NCBI GenBank assembly: GCA_024644745.1
Contig: JAHEHF010000004.1
Location: forward strand, 1 to 64,000
Length of the DNA: 64,000 bases
Source of the DNA: Flavobacteriaceae bacterium
GTDB lineage: Bacteria; Bacteroidota; Bacteroidia; Flavobacteriales; Flavobacteriaceae
Direction of reading: 5' to 3'
The first letter of the stretch is position 1, and each line of letters opens with the position of its first letter. Made by a program: the position numbers and the translations under genes. The notes below the pieces were generated by a model that saw only the letters and a program-made list of their open reading frames with translations, was not told where the DNA came from and did not search any database. Positions 26,295 to 34,704 of the stretch are shown one piece after another.

Positions 26295-28196
26295 ATGGAA
26301 AGGGCTCAGGAATTGCTGTTAAAACACTGGGGGTACCAATATTTCAAGGAACCTCAGGCTGCTGTCATAGAAAATGTCCTCAAACAAAAGGACAGCTTTG
26401 TCATGCTGCCCACGGGTGCCGGAAAATCACTATGCTATCAACTCCCCTCCCTGATGATGGAAGGGATCTGTCTTGTCATTTCACCTCTGATAGCCCTCAT
26501 GGAAGACCAGGTACAGAGTCTTGAAAAAAAAGGAATCAGGGGAATGATGCTGAGTTCCAAACTCAACAGGCATGAAACCATCATGGCTTTTGACAATTTG
26601 CAGTTTGGCGGCTACAAATTTCTATACCTTTCTCCTGAAAAATTACAATCTGAATTCATTCAGGAGAAAATTGCCCAACTCAAACTTTGCCTGATCGCCA
26701 TTGATGAGGCACATTGTATTTCAGAATGGGGGCATGATTTCAGACCAGCTTATATGAAAATACCTGCTTTGACAGCACTGCACCCTGAAACCCCTCTCAT
26801 TGCCTTAACCGCATCTGCCACACCCCGGGTCAAAGAGGACATCATGGAACATTTACAACTTGAGAAGGCCCAGGTCTTTGAAAGATCCTTTGCAAGACCC
26901 AATCTTAAAATTAAAATGCTTCGCACCGAAGATATTCTGGGCACCCTGTGCCAGCTGTTAAAGCCGCTTACAGAACCAGCTATTGTTTATGTGGGAACAA
27001 GAAAAGATTCCATTCAGTTCTCAAATTACCTGAACCGGCAAAATATAGCTGCCACTTCATACCACGGGGGGCTTTCAAATGATGAAAAAACCAGGAAACT
27101 CCTCAGCTGGAAACAGGAAACAAATCCGGTTATGGTGGCAACCAATGCATTTGGAATGGGAATCGATAAGGCCAATGTGAGAATGATCATTCATACCCAC
27201 CTTCCTCAAAGTCCTGAAAACTATATGCAGGAAATTGGACGTGCAGGAAGAGATCAGGTCAATTCAAGTGCGCTGCTGCTCTATAATGATGGTATCATTC
27301 ACAATAGCAGGAACATGTTAGAGAAGACAATGGCCACAGCTGAATTTTGTAAAAAAGTATACAAGAAGCTGAATGATTATTACCAAATTGGGCAGGGTGA
27401 ATTGTCAGAATCAATTTTTGATTTTGACCTCCAGGAGTTCAGCAGGACCTATAAACTCCCATTGGTGAAAACCTTAACAGCCATCAACCACTTGCATCAT
27501 GAAAATGTATTGTTTTACAATCAATATCCGAATCAACGCTCAAGAGTAAGAGTCATAGAAAAAGGGAACAGGCTTTACGACATCCAGCACCAGCAAAAAA
27601 CACCGGGCAAGGTATTACAGCTTTTGTTGAGAAATTACGGGGGGATCCATGACCAGATGATCACCATAAGTGAGGGACTGCTTGCACAAAAATTGAATCT
27701 GAACTTCAAAGAGGTTGTCGCTGCGCTTCACTTGCTTGACAATGATCAAGTCATCAGCTATAAAAGAGCTACTGAGCTTATTCAACTCAAATTTCTTGTT
27801 CCCAGAGAAGACAATTTTGTTTATCACGCCATCTCCAGACATGTCGAATTAAGAAATAAAACCAAATTATCGAAATCAAAGGCCATGCGGCTTCTGATAG
27901 AGAACAACCATCTTTGCCGGCAAGTTCAGTTGCTTTCCTATTTTGGCGAAAAGGATATTCAAGATTGTGGCCTGTGTGATGTATGTTTGGATAAAAATAA
28001 AACGGCACGGATAAATTATCGTTCCATGGCAATAAAAATACAGGGCTTATTTCAAGGTTCCGGTTCCCTAAATGCCAATGAAATAGCTATGGCGCTCGAG
28101 CTCGATAAAAAAGATGTGGTAAAAACCTTGCAATTAATGGTTGAAAGCAATTCTATCCGTTTAAATTTGCAGAAGAAATTTGAATGGGTGGAATGA
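26295..28196 (+). CDS. recQ: ATP-dependent DNA helicase RecQ (short form with zinc site)
   Basis: A 633 aa 3'-5' DNA helicase of the RecQ family in recombination and replication repair. Walker A is LPTGAGKS, the DEAH-box region is AIDEAHCISEWGHDFRPAY, and the helicase C-terminal motif QEIGRAGRD is present. The RecQ zinc site is intact: C541, C558, C561 and C564. A winged-helix RQC region follows; there is no clear HRDC domain. The ATG at 26295 is preferred. It ends with ATGA, overlapping the fmt start. A second, longer RecQ is encoded at 36950-39148. Confidence 0.9.
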   Translation: MERAQELLLKHWGYQYFKEPQAAVIENVLKQKDSFVMLPTGAGKSLCYQLPSLMMEGICLVISPLIALMEDQVQSLEKKGIRGMMLSSKLNRHETIMAFDNLQFGGYKFLYLSPEKLQSEFIQEKIAQLKLCLIAIDEAHCISEWGHDFRPAYMKIPALTALHPETPLIALTASATPRVKEDIMEHLQLEKAQVFERSFARPNLKIKMLRTEDILGTLCQLLKPLTEPAIVYVGTRKDSIQFSNYLNRQNIAATSYHGGLSNDEKTRKLLSWKQETNPVMVATNAFGMGIDKANVRMIIHTHLPQSPENYMQEIGRAGRDQVNSSALLLYNDGIIHNSRNMLEKTMATAEFCKKVYKKLNDYYQIGQGELSESIFDFDLQEFSRTYKLPLVKTLTAINHLHHENVLFYNQYPNQRSRVRVIEKGNRLYDIQHQQKTPGKVLQLLLRNYGGIHDQMITISEGLLAQKLNLNFKEVVAALHLLDNDQVISYKRATELIQLKFLVPREDNFVYHAISRHVELRNKTKLSKSKAMRLLIENNHLCRQVQLLSYFGEKDIQDCGLCDVCLDKNKTARINYRSMAIKIQGLFQGSGSLNANEIAMALELDKKDVVKTLQLMVESNSIRLNLQKKFEWVE

Positions 28197-29137
28197 AAGA
28201 TATTCGCATTGTTTTTATGGGTACGCCCGACTTCGCCGTGGCTTCGTTAAAAAGACTGATAGAATCAGGTTATCATATCGTTGGGGTCATAACCGCCCCT
28301 GACAGGCCTGCAGGAAGAGGCCGCAAATTAAATGAATCTGCCGTAAAAAAATATGCCCTTTCGCAGGGTCTTGAAGTTTTGCAGCCGACCAATTTAAAGG
28401 ACCCTGTTTTTTTAAATCAATTGGATGCATTAAAACCTGACCTTCAAGTCGTAGTTGCATTCAGGATGCTTCCGGTTCAGGTCTGGAGCAATCCCAAACT
28501 CGGCACTTTTAACCTGCATGCCTCCCTGTTACCCGATTACAGAGGGGCTGCCCCGATCAACTGGGCCATAATCAATGGAGAGAATCAAACCGGAGTCACT
28601 ACTTTTTTCATTAATGAGGACATTGACACAGGCGCTATTTTGAAACAGGAGCGTATTTCAATAGGAGATTCAGAAACAGCAGGAGAACTCCATGACAAGT
28701 TGATGGACCAGGGCAGCAAGCTCGTACTGGACACCGTTGAAATGATTATTGACGGTCACGCAGATCCCATACCTCAGGAAGACAAGACGGAAAAACTGGC
28801 CCCGAAGCTCAATAAGGAGAATTGCAGGATCAACTGGAATTGGCCCAAAAAGAAAATATTTGACCTGATCAGAGGCCTCAGCCCTTATCCTGGTGCCTGG
28901 ACGATGCTGCACAATGGAACAGAAACCATTGAGCTCAAAATTTACAGAACGAAAATGATTGATGAATCCCATCAGAAGGAAGCAGGAAGTCTGCTCATCT
29001 CTAAGAAGAAAATCATGGTTGCGGTGGCAGGAGGATACATTGACATCCTTGAATTAAAAATGGCAGGGAAGCGTAAAATGGATGCCCTGAGTTTACGCAA
29101 CGGATATGATTTCAAAGAGAATTGCAAATTGATCTAA
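28193..29137 (+). CDS. fmt: Methionyl-tRNA formyltransferase
   Basis: A 314 aa enzyme that formylates Met-tRNA-fMet with 10-formyl-tetrahydrofolate to start translation. The N-terminal segment IVFMGTPDFAVASLKRL, the folate/catalytic region NLHASLLPDYRGAAPINWAI and the ITTFF-like strand with the DTGAIL turn are diagnostic; the C-terminal domain (about 205-314) binds tRNA. The start at ATG 28193 overlaps the recQ stop by 4 bp, so the two are translationally coupled. The tRNA-Met in this window (31710) appears to be an elongator type and would not be the substrate. Confidence 0.95.
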   Translation: MKDIRIVFMGTPDFAVASLKRLIESGYHIVGVITAPDRPAGRGRKLNESAVKKYALSQGLEVLQPTNLKDPVFLNQLDALKPDLQVVVAFRMLPVQVWSNPKLGTFNLHASLLPDYRGAAPINWAIINGENQTGVTTFFINEDIDTGAILKQERISIGDSETAGELHDKLMDQGSKLVLDTVEMIIDGHADPIPQEDKTEKLAPKLNKENCRINWNWPKKKIFDLIRGLSPYPGAWTMLHNGTETIELKIYRTKMIDESHQKEAGSLLISKKKIMVAVAGGYIDILELKMAGKRKMDALSLRNGYDFKENCKLI

Positions 29138-29243
29138 ACACAATAATGGTAAGGACTTAGGGACATTTTACTTCATTATTTCCAAGTTTATCAACAAATT
29201 GAAGTTAATTATTAACAATATGAACCTTTTTGAGGCCTAAAAC

Positions 29244-29273
29244 TTGCGTAAACCCTTATAAAATCTATATTTG
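29244..29273 (+). promoter_or_regulatory. Promoter of the HU gene
   Basis: TTG (29244-29246), 19-nt spacer, TATATTTG (29266-29273): a full Bacteroidota consensus, about 57 bp before the ATG. The 5' leader of about 50 nt is AT-rich. Confidence 0.7.
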
Positions 29274-29329
29274 TTATGCTATTGAAAGGCAAAAAAATGA
29301 ATATTTAACCAATTTTAAAATTTTTAATT

Positions 29330-29602
29330 ATGAACAAATCAGATTTAATTGAATCTATGGCAACTAATGCCGGGATTTCAAAAGCTGCTGCTGGAAAAGC
29401 ATTAGACGCTATGATGAAGAGCATCACAGGTGAATTAATGACAGGGGGTAGAGTATCATTGGTAGGATTCGGTTCTTTTTCAGTTTCTGAAAGAGCTGCT
29501 AGAGACGGAAGAAATCCTCAAACTGGAGCTACAATAAAAATACCTGCAAGAAAGGTTGTTAAATTTAAGGCAGGATCTGAATTAAAAGATTCAGTGAACT
29601 AG
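29330..29602 (+). CDS. HU family DNA-binding protein
   Basis: A 90 aa histone-like HU protein that bends and compacts DNA as a dimer. The N-terminal helices ([27 protein letters not shown] is the family pattern) and the DNA-binding arm [23 protein letters not shown] are full length. The gene has its own strong promoter and its own terminator and is therefore a single-gene transcript, as expected for an abundant protein. Confidence 0.96.
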   Translation: MNKSDLIESMATNAGISKAAAGKALDAMMKSITGELMTGGRVSLVGFGSFSVSERAARDGRNPQTGATIKIPARKVVKFKAGSELKDSVN

Positions 29603-29623
29603 TCAATCACAACGAAATTTATA

Positions 29624-29654
29624 TAAAAACCCTCTTTTTTCGGAGGGTTTTTTT
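29624..29654 (+). terminator. Intrinsic terminator of the HU gene
   Basis: A CCCTC/GAGGG stem (29630-29634 and 29643-29647), extended by A-T pairs and closed by an 8-nt T-rich loop, runs into a T-tract of seven or more. It lies about 20 bp after the HU stop. Confidence 0.85.
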
Positions 29655-29695
29655 ATTAATTATTTTTTTGTACATTTAATCAGAACTTATTTAGT

Positions 29696-30253
29696 ATGAC
29701 AACTTTAAAACCGACAAAAGGGAAATTGCTGATAGCAGAACCTTCTATTTTAAGCGACAGCTCCTTTAACAGGTCAGTTGTTTTACTGACCGAACATAAT
29801 GACCTCGGCTCGGTTGGTTTTATTTTTAACAAGCCATCTCCTTATACCATAAATGACCTCATTCCTGATATTGAGTCTTCACTCAATGTATATATCGGCG
29901 GACCGGTTTCTGAAGACAATCTGTATTTTGTTCACAAAGTGCCTGAATTGATACCTGATAGTATCGAAATTGGCAATGGCATTTATTGGGGTGGTGATTT
30001 TGAGACCATTCAGGATCTCCTGAAAGAAGACATTCTTTCAAAACATGACATCAGGTTCTTTTTGGGATATTCAGGTTGGAGTGAACAACAACTCGAAGAA
30101 GAACTTCAGACAACTTCTTGGCTGATTGTGGAAAACAATTTTAAGAATCTGTTTAAAATCAATCACAACAGCTTCTGGAAAGATGAATTGATCAAATTTG
30201 GAGGCATCTATCAATTATGGGCCAACGCTCCTATCGACCCGAGCCTGAATTAA
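29696..30253 (+). CDS. yqgE: YqgE/AlgH family protein (DUF179)
   Basis: A 185 aa protein of the DUF179 (YqgE/AlgH) family, with the diagnostic segments KGKLLIAEPSILSDSSFNRSVVLL, VGFIFNKPS, VYIGGPVSEDNLYFVH and FFLGYSGWSEQQLEEEL. Function is not settled; in Pseudomonas AlgH influences alginate regulation. In Bacteroidota it often follows HU, as it does here. It is convergent with the class IV aminotransferase gene. Confidence 0.93.
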   Translation: MTTLKPTKGKLLIAEPSILSDSSFNRSVVLLTEHNDLGSVGFIFNKPSPYTINDLIPDIESSLNVYIGGPVSEDNLYFVHKVPELIPDSIEIGNGIYWGGDFETIQDLLKEDILSKHDIRFFLGYSGWSEQQLEEELQTTSWLIVENNFKNLFKINHNSFWKDELIKFGGIYQLWANAPIDPSLN

Positions 30254-30255
30254 TT

Positions 30256-31083
30256 TTATTTTTTAATGTCACTGTGGAAAAAGGATTCAATCTCTTTCGT
30301 TTTTTCTTGTGAAAATCTTTTTTTCCTGTATTGATCCACAGGTTGGATTTCGTTGATCGAATTGGTCAAGAAGATTTCATCCGCTTTCAACAGATCAAAA
30401 GGGGAAACAGCAAGCTCAAGAACTTTCAGGTCATCTCTTTTTTGAAGCCCTTCAATAAGTTTTTTCCTTACAATTCCGTTGATGCAGCCAGAGTCAAGTG
30501 GCGGAGTTATCACTTGATTTCCACGGATAAGAAATATATTGGAGTTTATGGCCTCTACAACCTCCTTTTTTTCATTGATCAAAATACAATTTTGATATGC
30601 ATTCTCTGTGGCATAAACACTTGCAAGCACATTGATGATCCTGTTATTTGTCTTGATGGTTGACAGCAAACCCGAAGCCACGGGAAAATCTTTGTACAAT
30701 TCGATTTCATAGTTTTCATGCCTTGGTATTTCTATTGGGGCAACCTCGATCAAAAAATCAGATTCATTGGTCTGTGGGGCATAATAGCCCCCATCTGCTC
30801 TGTATACGCTGACCCTGACTCTTGCATTTTTATTTTCACGACTCTCTTCTAGGGTTTTTCTGATCTGTGCCTCATAATATTCCAAAGTAAAATTCAAGGG
30901 AATTTTCATTCTGAGCATCCGCATAGAAGACATGAGTCTGAAATAATGATCCTCGACAAAATACAAGAGGCCATTTTCCCATTTAAGGGTGTCAAAAACA
31001 CTGTCTCCGTATTTGAAAGCTCTGTTCTTCAGGCCCAGATTAAAAGCTTTATCAGCAATCAGTCTCCCGTTAAAATTGATCAT
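30256..31083 (-). CDS. Class IV aminotransferase (aminodeoxychorismate lyase-like)
   Basis: A 275 aa fold-type IV PLP enzyme. The catalytic lysine lies in LSTIKTNNRIINVLAS, and the Glu contact to PLP lies in EVVEAINSNIFLI. N-terminal FGYGDS-like region reads AFKYGDSVFDTLKW. The family holds aminodeoxychorismate lyase (PabC), D-amino-acid and branched-chain aminotransferases; the short length and lack of branched-chain motifs favour PabC or D-amino-acid type. With folE in the window a folate role is attractive but not shown. It is separated from the upstream START-like gene by a terminator. Confidence 0.83.
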   Translation of the reverse strand: MINFNGRLIADKAFNLGLKNRAFKYGDSVFDTLKWENGLLYFVEDHYFRLMSSMRMLRMKIPLNFTLEYYEAQIRKTLEESRENKNARVRVSVYRADGGYYAPQTNESDFLIEVAPIEIPRHENYEIELYKDFPVASGLLSTIKTNNRIINVLASVYATENAYQNCILINEKKEVVEAINSNIFLIRGNQVITPPLDSGCINGIVRKKLIEGLQKRDDLKVLELAVSPFDLLKADEIFLTNSINEIQPVDQYRKKRFSQEKTKEIESFFHSDIKK

Positions 31084-31116
31084 TTTTTTTCTATTTTTAG
31101 CTTGATTGACAAAAAT

Positions 31117-31148
31117 AAAAAAAGCCTTGACAGATCAAGGCTTTTTTT
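31117..31148 (-). terminator. Intrinsic terminator of the START-like gene
   Basis: Perfect 10-bp stem (31121-31130 with 31135-31144, 4-nt loop) with T-tracts on both strands. It ends the leftward START-like transcript; rightward termination is possible but no plus-strand gene needs it. Confidence 0.8.
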
Positions 31149-31165
31149 AAAAATATAAGGTGCTG

Positions 31166-31549
31166 TTATCCTCCGATAACATGTTTGAGTTCAGCGATTT
31201 GATTTTCCCAAAACATTTTGGATTCTTCAACCTCATCCTCATCGGCAAAATCCACAACCAAAAGAGAAACATCTTTGGTCAGGTCATCCACTTCTATTCT
31301 GAATTCAAAATAGGTATCTTCATCATCATCCTCGTCCCATTTGAACTTTATAAACAAATCTGTTTTTTGAGCAATTCTAGTCGCAACCTCTTCCGAATCA
31401 TTCCACATAAATGTATATTGCTTTCCTCTTGAATTTACATTATCCGCGAACCACTCTCCCAAAGAATCAGGAGTTGATATATATTGAAACAAAAAAGCAG
31501 GAGATGCGTGAATTGGAAATTCCAGATCTATTCTAACTTTCTTTGACAT
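31166..31549 (-). CDS. START-like domain protein
   Basis: A 127 aa single-domain protein resembling the AHSA1/START-like (SRPBCC) superfamily of Bacteroidota. It has an N-terminal strand KVRIDLEFPIHASPAFLFQYIS and a very acidic middle (WDEDDDEDTYFEFRIEVDDL). Such proteins have a deep hydrophobic pocket for lipid or other ligands. No transmembrane segment or signal peptide is seen. HU-YqgE-aminotransferase-START is a recurrent flavobacterial gene order. The ligand is unknown. Confidence 0.82.
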   Translation of the reverse strand: MSKKVRIDLEFPIHASPAFLFQYISTPDSLGEWFADNVNSRGKQYTFMWNDSEEVATRIAQKTDLFIKFKWDEDDDEDTYFEFRIEVDDLTKDVSLLVVDFADEDEVEESKMFWENQIAELKHVIGG

Positions 31550-31632
31550 GCTTTTTTTTTAATGAAGGCAATATATAGAATATCTATTTCTAAAAAAAAT
31601 ATTTTTTATTTAAATATTTTAGACCTCTTTAC

Positions 31633-31662
31633 TTGTCCTGAATGAATTTGTTTTTATATTTG
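31633..31662 (+). promoter_or_regulatory. Promoter of tRNA-Met
   Basis: TTG (31633-31635), 19-nt spacer, TATATTTG (31655-31662): a full consensus identical in spacing to that of the HU gene. The tRNA starts 47 bp downstream. Confidence 0.7.
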
Positions 31663-31709
31663 CAAACTCAAAATTTGGAAAGCTGCAACAGCTTTTTAAA
31701 AATGGTGAT

Positions 31710-31783
31710 GGCGAGGTAGCTCAGATGGTTAGAGCGTCGGATTCATAACCCGGAGGTCGGCAGTTCGATTCTGCTCCTCGCTA
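31710..31783 (+). tRNA. tRNA-Met (CAT anticodon)
   Basis: A 74-nt cloverleaf with a 7-bp acceptor stem (closing G1-U72), U8-A9, D-arm GCTC/GAGC, anticodon loop TTCATAA (CAT) and T-loop TTCGATT. CCA is not encoded. The initiator hallmarks (C1-A72 mismatch and three G-C pairs in the lower anticodon stem) are not seen, so it is read as elongator Met. A CAT anticodon could also be an Ile2 tRNA with lysidine. The lowest anticodon-stem pair is A31-C39, not Watson-Crick. Confidence 0.93.
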
Positions 31784-31794
31784 CAGAATAATAG

Positions 31795-31827
31795 AAAAAA
31801 CCGTAACGCAAGTGAACGGTTTTTTTT
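31795..31827 (+). terminator. Terminator after tRNA-Met
   Basis: AACCGT/ACGGTT stem with flanking A- and T-tracts of six or more, 11 bp after the tRNA. The symmetry would also let it terminate the leftward DUF4421 transcript. Confidence 0.8.
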
Positions 31828-31854
31828 ATACTTTTTTTGGATCAATACCAGATC

Positions 31855-32859
31855 TTATTCAAAAGGCTTTTTCTTTTTAAAAATTTTTCCAATTTGATAC
31901 CCTACCGCAATTTTTGACTTTGTCACACTCAAAAACACGTCATTTCCAAAATTAAGGCTGCTAAAATACCAATCTGTACCAAAAGTAAAATGAACATAGA
32001 ATTTTTTCCTGTTATAACCCAGGGAAGCAAAAAAATCAGTTTTGAGTAGCAGTGGGTTGGAAGGGCTGTAATTGTCATTTTCAGTCTTGACATATTTATA
32101 TTCATATCCAATTCCCGGCGCTACCAATACCGTAGCGAAAAAATTTGCAGGCAAGGCGAAATAGGCATTGAATCCTGCCAGCACGCCAGCTCCAATACCA
32201 GAATAATCGTATATCTCGGCCTGGTCATTGAAATATTCCCGATCAGGAACCGGTATGATCGAAGCATCAGCTTCCATCTGCCTCATTAGAAAAAAACCTC
32301 CCAAACCATAAGAAACAAAAGACTTTTGCTGATCAGGCAAACCAGATTTCATACCGCGAACGGTAATTGTGCTTTTACTAAGAACACGCAAATATTCAAG
32401 TCCTAAGGAGAACATCCTGATATCATCTCTAAAATTCTCGTCTGAATTCTGGCGACTGGAAACTTCATAGCCATTTACATTTTCCAGGGTAAAACCAAAC
32501 AAGTTCCTATTTAAAATGATCGCTCCTTCCGCAGCAAATTTTGTGGTATGCTCTTCCTCTTCTCCTGTCTTAAGGTTAATGATGACATCGATGACCATCT
32601 TTTGATTGGCAATTCCGAAACCGACTCCAAAAGGGTTATTAGGCATGTAAAGCAATTTACCACTTTCATTCTTGAGCCTGAATTGTTGCTGTTTGAAATT
32701 GGTGACCAATCTGACGGACCAATCTAAATTCTCACTGAAAACAAGAGAGTCTATCACCTGGGAAGGCTTGAGGATCGTATCTTTTACAATAAAATTATTC
32801 CCATAAGAACAAATCGAAAATGTAAGCAGTAATGCAAGAATAATGATATGTTCTTTCAA
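31855..32859 (-). CDS. DUF4421-like outer-membrane protein
   Basis: A 334 aa exported protein with a signal peptide (residues 1-20, ending SYGN) and many amphipathic strands ending in aromatic residues (GIGYEYKYVK, FYVHFTFGTDWYF), suggesting an outer-membrane beta-barrel. The motif YMPNNPFGVGFGIANQKMVIDV resembles the Bacteroidota DUF4421 family. The start codon is TTG at 32859: the signal peptide begins right there and no ATG is available. Function is unknown. It lies alone between tRNA-Met and the GNAT gene. Confidence 0.7.
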   Translation of the reverse strand: MKEHIIILALLLTFSICSYGNNFIVKDTILKPSQVIDSLVFSENLDWSVRLVTNFKQQQFRLKNESGKLLYMPNNPFGVGFGIANQKMVIDVIINLKTGEEEEHTTKFAAEGAIILNRNLFGFTLENVNGYEVSSRQNSDENFRDDIRMFSLGLEYLRVLSKSTITVRGMKSGLPDQQKSFVSYGLGGFFLMRQMEADASIIPVPDREYFNDQAEIYDYSGIGAGVLAGFNAYFALPANFFATVLVAPGIGYEYKYVKTENDNYSPSNPLLLKTDFFASLGYNRKKFYVHFTFGTDWYFSSLNFGNDVFLSVTKSKIAVGYQIGKIFKKKKPFE

Positions 32860-32950
32860 AATATAAAATTTGAATTAATGAATCCTTACATAAAAATAAA
32901 AAAAGAAATCTTATAAAGACGTGATTTTGGAATTCATCTGCAGGCAGCGA

Positions 32951-33385
32951 CTATTTCAATACCTTAAACATTTTAAAATGAGCTCCCACCTGTGGTACTT
33001 CAAATTGTTTTCCCATCACCTGATAACCCAGTTTTTCGTAAAATTCGACGGCGGTAATACGGGCATTGCACCAGATGATGTCGATTCCTTTACCTGAAAG
33101 AATCAGCTCTGCCCTCTCAAGGAGGAGTTTACCAAAACCCTTCCCCTGGCTTTCTTCTCTGGCCGCCATGCCACGCAATTGGTACTGCGAGCCGGAAAGT
33201 CCTTCGAAAGAAGCCTTCATAAAACTTCCAATACAAACAAGTTCCTCTTCCGCAAAAACTCCCAGATGCAAGGTCTCCGGGTCCAGATCCCCATGCATGA
33301 CATGGCTCAGGCTCATGTTTTTTCTCAAGATGTTTTTTCTAATTGGATAGGTATCCTCAGCACTTATTTCTTCAATTCGGATCAT
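32951..33385 (-). CDS. GNAT family N-acetyltransferase
   Basis: A 144 aa Gcn5-related acetyltransferase. The acetyl-CoA pyrophosphate motif (Q/R-x-x-G-x-G/A) is read in EESQGKGFGKLLLERAE, followed by the C-terminal strand AVEFYEKLGYQVMGKQFEVP, both typical of bacterial GNAT proteins. The acceptor, which may be a small molecule or an amino acid, is not visible. It is followed leftward by DUF4421 after about 90 bp. Confidence 0.88.
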   Translation of the reverse strand: MIRIEEISAEDTYPIRKNILRKNMSLSHVMHGDLDPETLHLGVFAEEELVCIGSFMKASFEGLSGSQYQLRGMAAREESQGKGFGKLLLERAELILSGKGIDIIWCNARITAVEFYEKLGYQVMGKQFEVPQVGAHFKMFKVLK

Positions 33386-33436
33386 TCGTTTCCTTCTAAG
33401 GTAAAGTTCAGTTTCTCTAGGTAACAGTGCAGTATG

Positions 33437-34597
33437 TCAATCCATTTTATTCCTTTTCCTGCTTCCTGAATACATTTCATATTTCACGAACCTGCATTCT
33501 AGTTTACCATTGTATACTTTTATTTTTCTAGAGGTTCTTAAGCCGACATTCTTTAAACCCTGCTCAAAATCAGAGGTGATCAACCATGCCGAAGTATCTG
33601 TGTATTCCTGCTTCAGGGTATCTCCTATTTTACCGTAAAAAACAGGCACATCCACTTCCAGTCGTTCCCCATAGGGCGGATTGAATAGTACAATGACTTT
33701 ACCCTCAACCGGATTTTTCTCCTTAAAGAAGTTTTTCCGTTCAATTTTAATAAATTCTTCAAGGGAAGCATTCATTATATTGTTTTGAGCCTTTCTCACG
33801 GCAGACGGAGCCTTATCAAAGCCTATAATGCTTTTATCTGCGTTACGGATTTTTTTCAACAGGGAGTCATGGATCACCTTAAAGAGCTCCTCGTCAAAAT
33901 TCTTCCATTTTTCAAACCCGAACTCAGGACGGTTGATATTGGCTGGAATATTATTGGCAATCATGGCTGCCTCAATCAAAATGGTTCCGCTTCCGCACAT
34001 GGGGTCAACAAAATGCTGTGTGCCGTCGTACCCGGTTAAAAGTACCAGACCCGCTGCCAGAACTTCATTGATGGGAGCGATATTGGTATCACTTCGATAT
34101 CCTCTTTTGTGCAAGGATTCTCCTGAACTGTCCAAGGATATGGTGCATACATTATTCTGTATGTGAACATCGAACTGAACATCAGGATGTTTTAGATCAA
34201 TGCTAGGGCGCTTATGGTACTTTTGCCTGAAATAATCAACAATGGCATCCTTGCTTTTCAAGGAAACATAATGTGAATTCGAGAAAATGGGCGAATGGAC
34301 GGAAGAATGGATCGCCAGGGTGGATTCAGGGTCTAAATAATCTTCCCAGGTAAACTTTGATAAGTTTCTGTACAAATCATCCTCGCTGTTCAACATAAAG
34401 GTATGGATGGGTACAAGGATCCTAATGGCCGTGCGCAAGGCTAAATTTGCCTTGTACATAAAACCGATGTCCCCTTTGAATTTAACATGACGCACCCCTT
34501 CCTTGACATTCTGAGCTCCAAGATTCCTCAATTCTCGCGCCAGCACATTTTCAAAGCCAAAAAGTGATTTGGCAAGCATTTCAAAATTTTCTTCCAT
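33437..34597 (-). CDS. THUMP-domain RNA methyltransferase (RlmL-like)
   Basis: A 386 aa SAM-dependent RNA methyltransferase with an N-terminal THUMP RNA-binding region and a C-terminal Rossmann methyltransferase. SAM-binding parts are VDPMCGSGTILIEAAM and IGFDKAPSAV; the catalytic N6/N2-amino motif is NPPYGERL. It matches the N-terminal half of E. coli RlmL (23S rRNA m2G2445), as is common for single-domain homologues; the exact target base is inference. I start at the ATG at 34597 (MEENFEMLAKS); the frame is open upstream without family residues. Confidence 0.88.
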   Translation of the reverse strand: MEENFEMLAKSLFGFENVLARELRNLGAQNVKEGVRHVKFKGDIGFMYKANLALRTAIRILVPIHTFMLNSEDDLYRNLSKFTWEDYLDPESTLAIHSSVHSPIFSNSHYVSLKSKDAIVDYFRQKYHKRPSIDLKHPDVQFDVHIQNNVCTISLDSSGESLHKRGYRSDTNIAPINEVLAAGLVLLTGYDGTQHFVDPMCGSGTILIEAAMIANNIPANINRPEFGFEKWKNFDEELFKVIHDSLLKKIRNADKSIIGFDKAPSAVRKAQNNIMNASLEEFIKIERKNFFKEKNPVEGKVIVLFNPPYGERLEVDVPVFYGKIGDTLKQEYTDTSAWLITSDFEQGLKNVGLRTSRKIKVYNGKLECRFVKYEMYSGSRKRNKMD

Positions 34598-34655
34598 AAG
34601 GCAAAAATAAGCTAAAGATTTAAGCTGATGCATAATTCTCACAAAAACTGAAAGT

Positions 34656-34688
34656 TTGATCTCCAATACATATAATTTCATACTTTTG
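34656..34688 (+). promoter_or_regulatory. Promoter of the methyltransferase-ZIP operon
   Basis: TTG (34656-34658), 22-nt spacer and TACTTTTG (34681-34688), a match to TAnnTTTG, 16 nt before the ATG at 34705. Confidence 0.5.
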
Positions 34689-34704
34689 TTTGATTTTGAA
34701 AACT

